Shown: positions 50,100 through 59,841 of the stretch, piece after piece | How positions within the stretch are numbered: the stretch's first letter is position 1 | Layout of the letters: every line of letters begins with the position of its first letter | Source of the DNA: CAYXVJ01 sp964558445 | GTDB taxonomy: Bacteria; Bacillota; Clostridia; Saccharofermentanales; Fastidiosipilaceae | Assembly: GCA_964558445.1 (NCBI GenBank) | Contig: CAZLEA010000006.1 | Location: forward strand, 1-62,554 | Direction of reading: 5' to 3' | Length of the DNA: 62,554 nucleotides | Notes under the pieces: model-generated | What the model was told of the DNA's origin: nothing | Databases searched by the model: none | The model's input: only the letters and a program-made list of their open reading frames with translations | Position numbers and translations under genes: made by a program

Positions 50100-51586
50100 T
50101 TATTTGAGTGCGGATAAATAATTATACAGTCTTGGCGTAGCAGCCTTCAGTCCTGCATTATTATAAATATACTGTGCGACTCCTTCGGCAAAAAACTCAA
50201 ACACATTCATCACCTGCGACAGGTTATGTGGCAACTTGGCCCCCTCCGCATTGTAGATGGAGATGAGCTCATCTCGGTAGCTGTGATAGCCGTTGTAGAA
50301 GTCATAGACGTGCGCGGTCTCATGCACGGCGGTGCTCGCNNNNNNNNNNNNNNNNNNNNNNNNNNNNNNNNNNNNNNNNNNNNNNNNNNNNNNNNNNNNN
50401 NNNNNNNNNNNNNNNNNNNNNNNNNNNNNNNNNNNNNNNGATAGCCGTTGTAGAAGTCATAGACGTGCGCGGTCTCATGCACGGCGGTGCTCGCCTGTCT
50501 CGTATTACCCGAGACATAGATCGCAGCCGAATTGATATGGGTGAAGCCTAGGATATTGCCCCAGGTACCGCCACCCGTATAGAGTCGGCCGGCGTTCCCC
50601 TCGACGATGACGACGCGAATCGTCTGTGCGGGCTTGATCCACTCCGGCACGTTGCGAAGCGCCTGTATCCAGTGATTGATATCCGCCTGACTCGGATTGC
50701 CGTAAGTCTCGATCTGATAGCCCGGGACGGCGAGACTAATGACCGGTGTGTTGGCCGGTTCCTCTGCCAGTTTGGGGCGCACGGGCGCATAGTAGCGATT
50801 GGATGTAGGCGGCGGCGCGACAGTCGGGACCGGCGTTGCAGTCGGCCGCGGCGTCGCGGTCGGGACCGGGGTTGCAGTCGGTTTGGGCGTCGCCGTAGGA
50901 GCCGGGGTTGCCGTCGGCGCCTTGGTCGGTACGAGAGTCGGCGTCGGTACCTTTGTCGGCTGAAGTGTCGGCACAGGCGGCCTCGTGGGGATCGGGGTCA
51001 CGGTCGGTGCCTTGGTCGGTGCCTTCGTCGGCACACGAGTCGGGCTTACCGCCATGGTCGGCCGAAGCGCCGTCTCAGCCTCACTTCTGTCCGCAGTTGT
51101 CGCTTCGCTCTCCGTCTCAATTGGCAGCAACAAGCGATCCTCAGGAATCAAGCGGTCATCCTCGGATTCCGTTTCTTCAATCGATGTCGCCTCTTCACCC
51201 GGATCTATACTCGACTCCTCTTGTACCTCTGTATCCACCACCGGATCCGATTGATCCCCTGCCGTTTCGTCGACAAACGAATTGCCCTCGTTCGCCTCTT
51301 CTTCGATACCCAGGCCGCGATCGAACAGCCCCGGCAGAGACAAGGAGGGAACATCGCTATCCGATGCATCCGTCACTTCTGGATCCGTACCGAAGCTCGG
51401 TAAACGATCATCCGTGATAGTGAAGCCGGGCATCGCAGCCCAGTTATCCACACGATTTAATTCTTGATCCATCGAACGGTTTCGGTTACCCCGAGACATC
51501 GCCGTTCCGGCTACCACAAGCAGGCCCACCAGGGTCCAAACGATACGCTTCTTCAATTTCCACCTATCCTCCGCTGTTTTATGCAT
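50100..51586 (-). CDS. Anchored HExxH protein with Pro/Thr linker, M34/ATLF-like; frame split by a false gap
   Basis: The frame is broken by the N-run at 50340-50439. Collapsing the Ns and one 55-base duplicate (155 bases) gives one frame of about 443 residues. It has a signal anchor (KKRIVWTLVGLLVVAGTAM), an acidic Ser/Thr region, a Pro/Thr linker of TP/AP units and a C-terminal domain with HETAH (H-E-x-x-H) followed by EFFAEGVAQYIY, the Glu-containing third-ligand helix of gluzincin peptidases. The match is to anthrax lethal-factor-like (M34) proteases such as Zmp1. An internal TTG at 51556 with GGAGG upstream is an alternative start. Peptidase activity is inferred from HExxH plus the downstream Glu. 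Confidence 0.75.
50340..50439. other. Assembly gap (100 N) with identical 55-bp flanks
   Basis: Bases 50285-50339 recur at 50440-50494; collapsing them restores the HExxH frame. Confidence 0.85.
50805..51060 (-). repeat. Coding repeat for the Pro/Thr linker of the HExxH protein
   Basis: Degenerate units encode TPVPTATPKPTATP-like blocks between an acidic N-terminal region and the peptidase domain. Confidence 0.75.
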
Positions 51587-51854
51587 TCCACCGTATAAAA
51601 CAACGCTTTATAATCTCTGCAAATATATCATATCGTTCTTGTTTCGAAACACTTTGGATCACAGTTAATACATAAAATTCATAAAACCTGTATATTCCAC
51701 CAAAGATCCCAAGGAAGCAATCTTAGCCAAGAATAAGAAATGTACTTGGGGACAATCGCCTCTATCCATGCTAAACTGTTTGTGCTTGCGAGTCGGACGA
51801 TCCGACCTCGCTAACCATATTCAATCTAGATCGATTGTAGAGGAGAGAAGAATA

Positions 51855-52913
51855 ATGGAGAAACTCAAAGTCGGCATTATCGGTTGCGGTAATATCGGTA
51901 CAACGGCTCACATCCCGGGCTATGTTGCAGACGGCACATCCGAGATCGTCTGGTTCTGTGACCTCATCCCCGAGCGTGCAGAAGAACAGCAGAAGAAGCT
52001 CGGCACAGGCCGCATCACCACGGACTATCGCGAGGTGCTCGCCGATCCCGAAGTCGATGCCATCTCTGTATGTACACCGAACACCCTGCACTCCGAGATC
52101 ACGATCGCAGCACTCGAAGCCGGCAAGCACGTGCTCTGCGAGAAGCCTGCAGCCTACACCTACGACGAAGCCGTCAAGATGCAGGAAGCTCGTGTCAAGA
52201 GCGGTAAGATTCTGAATATCGGCGTCGTCAACCGTTTCAACGACTCGGTTCGCAAGATCAAGGAATTGGTCGATGCCGGCACACTCGGCGAGATCTATCA
52301 TGTTTATGTCAGCTTCCGTGCCCATCGCTCTATCCCGGGCCTCGGTGGCGCGTTCACAACCAAGGCGATCGCAGGTGGCGGCGCCCTCATCGATTGGGGT
52401 GTACACTACCTCGACATCGTCATGTACTGCACGGGCGACCCGACACCCAAGACCGTCTCTGCCGAGACCTTCTCGAAGCTTGGTGTCGACATCCCGAATT
52501 ACGTCTATGAGACCATGTGGTCCGGCCCGCCCATCTTGGACGGTACCTACGACGTCGACGACTCCATGACCGCACTCGTGCGTACGGAAGGACCCGTCAT
52601 CTCTGTACACGGCGCCTGGGCACAGAACATCGGTGCAGAAGATCGTTACATCGACTTCATGGGCACGAAGGCGGGTATCCGTCTCGACTACGGCGGCGGC
52701 TTCACACTCTACGGCACGAAGGACGGCAAGCTAACGGAAGAGCGCTTCCCGGATCCTGTGACCAACATGTTCAACAACGAGATCGCAGACTTCCTCGCCT
52801 GCATCCGCGAAGAGAGAACAAACCCGGCCGATATCGACAACGCGATTATCACCAGCCGCATGATGCAAGCCATGTACGACAGTGCCGAGAAGCACGAGGA
52901 GGTCAAGCTCTAA
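51855..52913 (+). CDS. Gfo/Idh/MocA family oxidoreductase
   Basis: From ATG 51855 (AGAGGAGAGAAGAATA upstream) the protein has 352 residues. KVGIIGCGNIGTTAHIPGY is the Rossmann loop, ALEAGKHVLCEKPAAYTYDEA the conserved EKP substrate/NAD site and GGGALIDWGVHYLDI the catalytic D-x-x-x-H region. Members oxidise sugars or inositols with NAD(P). The sulfatase and rhamnosidase genes nearby suggest a sugar. It ends before a hairpin, so it may be monocistronic. Confidence 0.9.
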   Translation: MEKLKVGIIGCGNIGTTAHIPGYVADGTSEIVWFCDLIPERAEEQQKKLGTGRITTDYREVLADPEVDAISVCTPNTLHSEITIAALEAGKHVLCEKPAAYTYDEAVKMQEARVKSGKILNIGVVNRFNDSVRKIKELVDAGTLGEIYHVYVSFRAHRSIPGLGGAFTTKAIAGGGALIDWGVHYLDIVMYCTGDPTPKTVSAETFSKLGVDIPNYVYETMWSGPPILDGTYDVDDSMTALVRTEGPVISVHGAWAQNIGAEDRYIDFMGTKAGIRLDYGGGFTLYGTKDGKLTEERFPDPVTNMFNNEIADFLACIREERTNPADIDNAIITSRMMQAMYDSAEKHEEVKL

Positions 52914-52947
52914 GCTTCGACCCACAGCACAAACAACATCTAACGAA

Positions 52948-52979
52948 GAATGACCGAGCAGTTATCTGTTCGGTCATTC
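52948..52979 (+). terminator. Terminator after the Gfo/Idh/MocA gene
   Basis: GAATGACCGA (52948-52957) pairs with TCGGTCATTC (52970-52979) in a 10-bp stem, followed by TTATAT. It lies between convergent genes. Confidence 0.75.
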
Positions 52980-53050
52980 TTATATGCAGTCATCTGTACA
53001 ATGAGCCTGTAGCTCAGATGAATTGCTCTAGTACAGTCTCGTGTTTACAA

Positions 53051-54427
53051 TCAATCCAGATCTTGATACGTTTCACGCAGTTCGGCAAGCTTCTCCTTGA
53101 GTGTTTCCGTGATTGCTTGCATCTCCGGCTCGCCATAGCGGTTTCTCATCTCGGACGGGTCGTCTTCCAGGTCATAGAGTTCCCAGTACACGTCACCGAG
53201 GTCGCGAAGCCCCTCGGGATTCTCGAAACGAATCAGCTTGTAGCGTCTGCCGCGAACGCCATAGTGCGGATAGACGTTGTGGATCGCAGGATAGTCGTAG
53301 TAGCGGTAATAGACATACTCGTAGCCCTTCGCATCTGCCTCACCATCCAGGATCGGGCGGAAACTTCTCCCCTGCCCCTCAAGCTCTGCGGGATCGATAC
53401 CGGCATAGTCTAGGAAGGTAGCGGCGAAGTCGATGTTCAGCACCTGCTCCTCACTCTTGGAACCGGCCTCGATATGTCCGGGATACTGAATCAAGAAGGG
53501 CATATGCTGTGATTCTTCGTACATGAAGCGCTTATCAAACCAGCCATGCTCACCCGTATAGAAACCCTGATCCGAGGTGTAGACCACGATCGTGTTATCG
53601 AGGATGCCCTCCTCTTCCAAGTAGTCGAGCATATCCGCGACCGAGTCGTCTACCGACTTGATCGTCGCCATATAGTCTTCCATATAACGCTGATACTTCC
53701 AGTCCTTGACCTCCTGTGGCGTGAGCCCCTCCGGCGGCGGTCCCTTCGTGTCGAAGTCGCTTAGTGATTCGATGCGCATATCGGCAGATTCCGCGTTCGG
53801 TCCACGGTTCGCATAATCGTCGTCGTAGTTATGCGGTTTACAAAAATCGATATGCTTGTATAAGTCCTTATACTGCGGGGCAGGTTCCCAGCTGCGATGC
53901 GGCGCCTTGTGGTGACACATCATGAAGAAGGGGCGGTCCTGGTCTCGCTCTCGAATCCACTTCAGAGTCTTCTCCGACACCAATTCTGTAGCATAACCCT
54001 CTTCTTGGTGCTTGCCCTCCTTGGTATAGAACCACGGATCGTAGTACTCGCCTTGGTGATGGAAGATCTCATAGTGATCGAATCCGTGTGGCATCGCCTC
54101 GGGTTCGATACCCAGATGCCACTTGCCGATGATGGCGGTTTGGTAGTTATGCTTCTGCATGACCTTACCGATATTGTTCAGTTGGCCATCCAGATTCTGT
54201 TCGAGGCTTCTCACGCCGTTGATGTGGTTGTACGTACCCGTCAAGATGGCGGCTCTGCTTGGCGAACACAGTGAGTTCGTGCAGAAACAGTTGTCCATGA
54301 TCATACCGTTCTCGGCGATACGATCGATGCCGGGAGTCAAGACCTGATTATCCGGACGATACGCCGAGATCGCCTGCAGGGCGTGGTCATCCGACATGAT
54401 AAACAGTACGTTGGGTTGTTTCGTCAT
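53051..54427 (-). CDS. Sulfatase (S1 family, Cys-type)
   Basis: The 458-residue protein has NVLFIMSDDHALQAISAY (metal Asp pair), the maturation motif LCSPSRAAILTGTYNH (C-x-P-S-R), IGKWHLG and VYTSDQGFYTGEHGWFDKR. It removes sulfate from a carbohydrate. It is divergent from the rhamnosidase-like gene, with 115 bases between them, suggesting a shared glycan substrate. AGGAGACGATTAA precedes ATG 54427. A radical-SAM maturase is required but is not in the window. Confidence 0.92.
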   Translation of the reverse strand: MTKQPNVLFIMSDDHALQAISAYRPDNQVLTPGIDRIAENGMIMDNCFCTNSLCSPSRAAILTGTYNHINGVRSLEQNLDGQLNNIGKVMQKHNYQTAIIGKWHLGIEPEAMPHGFDHYEIFHHQGEYYDPWFYTKEGKHQEEGYATELVSEKTLKWIRERDQDRPFFMMCHHKAPHRSWEPAPQYKDLYKHIDFCKPHNYDDDYANRGPNAESADMRIESLSDFDTKGPPPEGLTPQEVKDWKYQRYMEDYMATIKSVDDSVADMLDYLEEEGILDNTIVVYTSDQGFYTGEHGWFDKRFMYEESQHMPFLIQYPGHIEAGSKSEEQVLNIDFAATFLDYAGIDPAELEGQGRSFRPILDGEADAKGYEYVYYRYYDYPAIHNVYPHYGVRGRRYKLIRFENPEGLRDLGDVYWELYDLEDDPSEMRNRYGEPEMQAITETLKEKLAELRETYQDLD

Positions 54428-54542
54428 TTAATCGTCTCCTCGCAAGTTAATCACCGCTAGTTTAGCATATGAATAGGGTCAGAAGACTCCAGTTTCAGGG
54501 TCATGTATAATTCAAGACAACAGCGATCAAGGAGACAGACCT

Positions 54543-56515
54543 ATGCTCAGCCAAGCCACATGGATCACCGCACCCATCTGCCGAGATTTCGTACCCCAAT
54601 CGGTCTATCACAAGGAGTACAAACCGCTCCCTATACCCGATCCGCCGCTGAAGAATCTACACATTGGCTTCCGCAGAAGCTTCTCTGCAAGTAAGAGCAC
54701 CAAGCAGCAAATCTATATCACGGCCGACGACTATTACAAGCTCTATATCAACGGCAGTTTCGTAGGACAGGGACCGAAGCCCGGCTACCCCGAGCATCAG
54801 TGCTATAACCGCTATGACATCAGCTCCTACGTCTGTGAGGGCGAGAACAGCATCGCCGTCCACGTCTACTACAACGGCGAGATCAATCGCTCGTACCAGA
54901 GCGGCGATCAGCGCTGCGGCCTCCTCGCGGCTATCTACGAAGACGGCCAGGTAATCCTAGAGACAGGCGATGACTGGCGCTGCCACATCCTGGAAGAATA
55001 CCGTGGCACGAAGCAGGTCGGCTACAAGACCGCGTATCTCGAAGATCTGGACTTCCGCTATGAGCAGAAGGGTTGGCGCCAGGGCAGCTTCGACGACAGC
55101 TCCTGGCAGCAAGCGATACGATTCGATGCTGCAGACTATAGCTTGCTTACAGAAGCGACACCGACTGTTACGGTCTACGATATGGCCCCCAGTATGATCT
55201 TAGCAATCAGCCAGAAGCACTACATCATCGATATGGGAGAAGAGATTAGCGGGCAATTCTATCTGCGAGCGAGGGGCAAACGAGGCGACACCATCACGAT
55301 TCGTCACGCCGAAGAATTACAAGATGAGTCTATGGCTGATGCCTTCAGCGCCGACGCCCAGCCGAAACTTCGCTACGACCTACGGGCGAACTGCCGCTAC
55401 GAAGAGACTGTCACGCTCTCCGGCGAAGAAGACGAAGTGCTCTTCTTCGACTACAAGGCGTTTCGCTATGTCGAGCTCATCGCAAATAGCGACAGTCTCG
55501 ATCCGACAAGTTTCAAGGCACTGCGTCGCCACCACCCCTTCCTGGTCATCCAAACACTGGAGACAGCCAACACAGATCTCAAACGTATCTGGGACATCTG
55601 CCTGAACAGCATTCGCTGCTCGGCCCAAGAGATCCTGGTCGATTGTCCAACAAGGGAGAAGGGACAGTACCTCGGCGACTTCACCGTCAGCGGACTTGCC
55701 TATCTCTATCTCAGCGGAGACAGTGCTTACGTACGCGCTATCCTCCGAGATTTCGCGAATTCCGCGTCCATCTGCCCCGGCCTCATGGCGGTAGTCCCGG
55801 GCAGCTTCATGCAGGAGATCGCCGACTTCAGCCTCCTCTATCCGCTTCAGGTGCTACACCTCTATCGCTACACGGAGGATCGCACGGTTTTGGAAGAGTT
55901 CTACCCCACCATCCTAGGCATACTCCGCCACTTCGAACAATTCGAACAAGAAGACGGCCTCATCGAGACCGTGAACGATAAGTGGAATCTGGTCGATTGG
56001 CCGGACAATCTTCGCGACAACTATGACTTCGAATTGCCCCAAGCACCGATACAGCCCGGCCTCCACAACGTGATCAACGCCTACTATATCGGCGCCTGGC
56101 AAGTTAGAGACGAGATTGCAGGTCTGCTCGATCTGCCAGTCGACGAGAAGCGAGCAGAACGTCGTCGCAGAGCTTATCTCGACGCCTTCTACGATCCTGC
56201 TACCAAGCGGTTCCGAGACACACCAAGCTCTAACCATCACTCGCTGCACGCGAACGTACTGCCCGCCTTCTTCGGTCTCGTACCGGAAGAGACTAGGGAG
56301 AGCGTACAAACATTGATTCTTAGCCGAGGCCTCCGCTGCGGCGTCTTCTTCTCCTACTTCGTCTTGAAGGGGCTCTGCCGCCTTGGCGCCACAGATGAAG
56401 CCTACCTCTTGATGCTAAACGAGAGCGAACAAGGCTGGATCAACATGCTGCGCGAGGGTGCAACAACTTGCTTCGAAGCATGGGGGAAGGAGCAGAAGTG
56501 GAACACGAGCCTCTG
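54543..56515 (+). CDS. GH78-like alpha-L-rhamnosidase (3' end lost in a gap)
   Basis: The visible 657 residues fit GH78. An N-terminal beta domain has FRRSFSASKSTKQQIYITAD and YYKLYINGSFVGQGP, a lectin-like strand set follows, and the catalytic (alpha/alpha)6 barrel has DCPTREKGQYLGDF (the D-C-P-x-R-E/D active-site loop) and ETVNDKWNLVDWPDN. The sequence runs into a 100-N gap at 56516 whose flanks do not match, so the C-terminus is missing; the 45 bases after the gap cannot be placed in frame with certainty. AAGGAGACAGACCT precedes ATG 54543. It would release L-rhamnose or a related sugar from imported fragments. A TATAAT at 54506-54511 is a candidate -10. Confidence 0.85.
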
Positions 56516-56615
56516 NNNNNNNNNNNNNNNNNNNNNNNNNNNNNNNNNNNNNNNNNNNNNNNNNNNNNNNNNNNNNNNNNNNNNNNNNNNNNNNNNNNNN
56601 NNNNNNNNNNNNNNN
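56516..56615. other. Assembly gap (100 N), no flank overlap
   Basis: The two sides share no repeat, so the gap hides real sequence, including the end of the GH78-like gene. Confidence 0.8.
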
Positions 56616-56660
56616 TTGATCTCTGGCATGGGCGGGGTCTCCTTATACATATGATACGGC

Positions 56661-59600
56661 TTAGCCTGCTTGCACCTTATCTGTTAGCTTCAGGAAGCGT
56701 GCAGGAATCGGTTCATGCATCTTAAAGGTGATACTCATCGGCCTCGAACCCTCATGTGACTGATAGTCTGCGGGACCGAGGTAGGTGTAGGGCATGGCTT
56801 TGCCATATTGATCCACCTTCGCCTCTCGAACGAAGAGAAGAATATGACTCCCAAGCTCACGGTGATTGATGTAGCGTAAACCAGTAGGTGACGTATCAGC
56901 CGTCGTACTCTGACTCTGCCAATGGAAGAGCGTATCACTGATCGAATAATCTTCATACATCGTCGTCGGTGAGAAGTCCTTGTCCGACTTATTCAAGGTG
57001 ATGAGCAGTATATCCGTCTTCTTCTCCTCGATATAGATCACGCCCTCACGGACACTGCTCGGGTTCTTATGGTCAAAGGCCGCGAGCAACTGATCCCGAT
57101 TATAGTCGCAGTGGAGTTCCAAGGGGTTATCGAAGCCCAGATCCTGCTCCTTCGAGACGAAATCGACTTGCTCCGAGGCATAGCGAACGAGCTCCATACA
57201 CTCCGCAACCATCGTTGGATTCTCACTTATGCCCTCGACAAATTGATACAGATCCTCTTGTGCCGGCGGTTTCGGCTGATTCGCATAAATTGTGTAGTAG
57301 AACATACGCAGGAAGCGCTGTTCCCTGGGGCTCAAATCATCGAAGCTCGGTAGCACTGGCTCCGTTAATGTATCTTGAATGAAGTTTAGATATTGCAATG
57401 AGTTAATCTTGGCGAGACGGTACCACGCCTTGTCGAGCACAGTCTCCGCAACATCTGCGAAATCTGTTTGGACGCCAGCATCTACGGCAAGTCTAGAGAA
57501 GCTCTTACCGAAGCGGTAGATATCTGTCGGTTTCAGATGATGGTACGTCAAGAAGGGTTCTAGCGCGAGTGGCTGTCCACTCTCTTCTTCGAAGCTCTGT
57601 ATACGCTCCACCAGGCCCTTCCTCTTCGTGAAGGACTGTGAGATATTATTCAACACATAGCGCTCCGCCATCTTCTCAAGCTTGATATACGAGCCCTTGG
57701 GGACCGAGATGAAACCGTCTTCGATCTCTCGCTTCAGGCCTTTGCGTGTATTCGTAAGTAGTGCTTCGAACTTCTGCTGGAAGCTATAACGCTTATGCGC
57801 TTGACCGATGAAGTCGAGAACGGTCAAACACTCCTTGTCCTCTGCGAGGCGAAGTCCACGACCCAATTGTTGCAAGAAGACGGTGAGGCTCTCCGTCGGT
57901 CGTAGGAATAAGACGGTATCCACTTCAGGGATATCCACACCCTCGTTATAGATATTGACGGAGAAGATGAAGCGAATCTCATGGCTTACCAAGCGCTCGC
58001 GAGCGGCTATTCTCTCCTCTTCTGTCGACCGCCCACTAAGTGCAATCGAGGGCATACCATGTGCAGTGAAGTAGTCAGCCATGAATTGCGCGTGATCGAC
58101 CGTGACGCAGAAGCCCAGGCCTCGCACTTGATCCACATCCGTGACATAGCGATGGACGGAGCCTAAGATGAGATTCGCTCGTTTGTTAGCTGCTACAGCA
58201 TCGAGCGTATAGACCTTATTGAGTTCTGAAATGTCATAGGATCCACGCGTCCAGGCCAAGCGACTCAGATCCACGGTATCGCTCACACCGAAGTACTGGA
58301 AGGGTGCTAGAAGTTTACGCTCTATCGCTTCAGGGAGCCGGATCTCAGCAGCGATATGACCATCGAACACCTCGGTGATATCCAGGCCATCTAAGCGTTC
58401 TGGTGTAGCCGTGAGACCGAGTAGAATCTGGGGTTTGTAGTGTGCGAGGAGTGCTTGGTAGCTTGATGCTGCTGCGTGATGGAACTCGTCGATGATGATG
58501 TAATCGAAGTAATCTGCTGTCGTTAGCTCATCCCAATTCTGACTGTTGAAACTCTGTATAGACATGAAGAGATAGTCGCTCTGTTCCGGCCTCTGGCCAC
58601 TATAGAGGAGATCACCGAAGTTCTGATCTCTAAGGACTTGGCGGAAGGTATATACGCTCTGGCGTAAGATCTCCTGACGGTGTGCTACGAAGAGCAGACG
58701 ACTCTTCTTCCCAGGATTGGCTCGCCTGAAACGGAGGTAGTCGAAGGCAGCGATGACCGTTTTGCCTGTGCCGGTGGCAGCAACCACCAAATTCTTGAAG
58801 CGTTTATGGAGCAGACGCTCGGCCTCCAAGCGATCCAAGATCTCTTGTTGATAGGGATAGGGATGTATATCCATGAAGAACTGTATACCGTTCTCCTGGC
58901 TACCGACTCGCTCACTTCGCAGCGCTGTCGCGAGTCTGTCATAGTCTGAGGCGTGGTAGGGTTCAAACTCCTCCGCATTCCAGTAGTTATCGAAGGTCGC
59001 AGCAATCTTCTGCATGGTCTCGGGGAGCTCTCTGGCCGCGATCTTCACGTTCCACTCCAGGCCAGATGAGATCGCCACACGAGAGAGATTCGACGAACCA
59101 ACATATGCCGTACTGAAGCCTGTCTCGCGGTAGAAGACGTAAGTCTTGGCATGAAGTCTCGTTCGCTTCGTGTCGTAAGACACCTTGAGCTCGCAGCCAT
59201 CGAGGGCAGCGAGTGCCTCGACCGCCTTCATATCTGTCGCGCCCATATAGGAAGTTGTGATGACACGAAGCTTGCCACCACGTTGGCAGAAGGCCTGTAG
59301 CTCATCCATCAGCAAGCGAAGGCCGCTCCACTTGATAAATGAGACGAGCATATCGATTCGATCACTACTCTGAATCTCATGACGGAATTCTGCATCCAGG
59401 CTGGGCTCTTGCTTCGCACCTGTGAAGAGCGAGCTAGAACGAAGGGGACTGGTAGGTCGAAGGGGAGCGATGCGCCGACCCAGAAGATGAGGTTCCACGA
59501 CTTCTGGAGTGAGGGCGAGCAGTTCTTGGGCGGGGAGGATAAGTTGATATGCTTCAGGATCCTCCGCCTCTATCTCATGCAGAGCTGATTCCACAACGCG

Positions 59601-59819
59601 ATTGACGAGCTCGATCTGAGCGCGTAGATGATTCTCCTTGGCCCCACGTTTGGGTTGCAAAAGCAACGCGCGATGGACTACCTCAGCCGCATATTGACTC
59701 AGTAGTTGTGGGAGCTCGGATTCATCTGCTGCTTGTAGCCAGACACGATCCTGGTCGAGCTTCTCAAGTGACTCCGCAAGACCTTGGTTGATGATCTGCT
59801 CGTATAAACCGGACTTCAT
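56661..59819 (-). CDS. PLD-domain superfamily II helicase with DUF3427, in the DarTG operon
   Basis: From ATG 59819 (GGAGGATTACCAC upstream) the protein has about 1052 residues. The N-terminal part has one phospholipase-D-like site, LHAKTYVFYRETGF with H-x-K (His223, Lys225) and GSSNLS. The helicase core follows: VVAATGTGKT (Walker A, about 347-354), IIIDEFHHAAAS (DEFH), LGLTATPERLDG (motif III) and QQLGRGLRLAED (motif VI). A C-terminal DUF3427-type region ends near YTYLGPADYQSHEGSRP. Such PLD-helicase proteins occur in defence islands. It starts 22 bases after the DarG stop, so it belongs to the same transcript. A nucleic-acid processing role in defence or repair is inference. Confidence 0.88.
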   Translation of the reverse strand: MKSGLYEQIINQGLAESLEKLDQDRVWLQAADESELPQLLSQYAAEVVHRALLLQPKRGAKENHLRAQIELVNRVVESALHEIEAEDPEAYQLILPAQELLALTPEVVEPHLLGRRIAPLRPTSPLRSSSLFTGAKQEPSLDAEFRHEIQSSDRIDMLVSFIKWSGLRLLMDELQAFCQRGGKLRVITTSYMGATDMKAVEALAALDGCELKVSYDTKRTRLHAKTYVFYRETGFSTAYVGSSNLSRVAISSGLEWNVKIAARELPETMQKIAATFDNYWNAEEFEPYHASDYDRLATALRSERVGSQENGIQFFMDIHPYPYQQEILDRLEAERLLHKRFKNLVVAATGTGKTVIAAFDYLRFRRANPGKKSRLLFVAHRQEILRQSVYTFRQVLRDQNFGDLLYSGQRPEQSDYLFMSIQSFNSQNWDELTTADYFDYIIIDEFHHAAASSYQALLAHYKPQILLGLTATPERLDGLDITEVFDGHIAAEIRLPEAIERKLLAPFQYFGVSDTVDLSRLAWTRGSYDISELNKVYTLDAVAANKRANLILGSVHRYVTDVDQVRGLGFCVTVDHAQFMADYFTAHGMPSIALSGRSTEEERIAARERLVSHEIRFIFSVNIYNEGVDIPEVDTVLFLRPTESLTVFLQQLGRGLRLAEDKECLTVLDFIGQAHKRYSFQQKFEALLTNTRKGLKREIEDGFISVPKGSYIKLEKMAERYVLNNISQSFTKRKGLVERIQSFEEESGQPLALEPFLTYHHLKPTDIYRFGKSFSRLAVDAGVQTDFADVAETVLDKAWYRLAKINSLQYLNFIQDTLTEPVLPSFDDLSPREQRFLRMFYYTIYANQPKPPAQEDLYQFVEGISENPTMVAECMELVRYASEQVDFVSKEQDLGFDNPLELHCDYNRDQLLAAFDHKNPSSVREGVIYIEEKKTDILLITLNKSDKDFSPTTMYEDYSISDTLFHWQSQSTTADTSPTGLRYINHRELGSHILLFVREAKVDQYGKAMPYTYLGPADYQSHEGSRPMSITFKMHEPIPARFLKLTDKVQAG

Positions 59820-59841
59820 GTGGTAATCCTCCGTCACAAGT

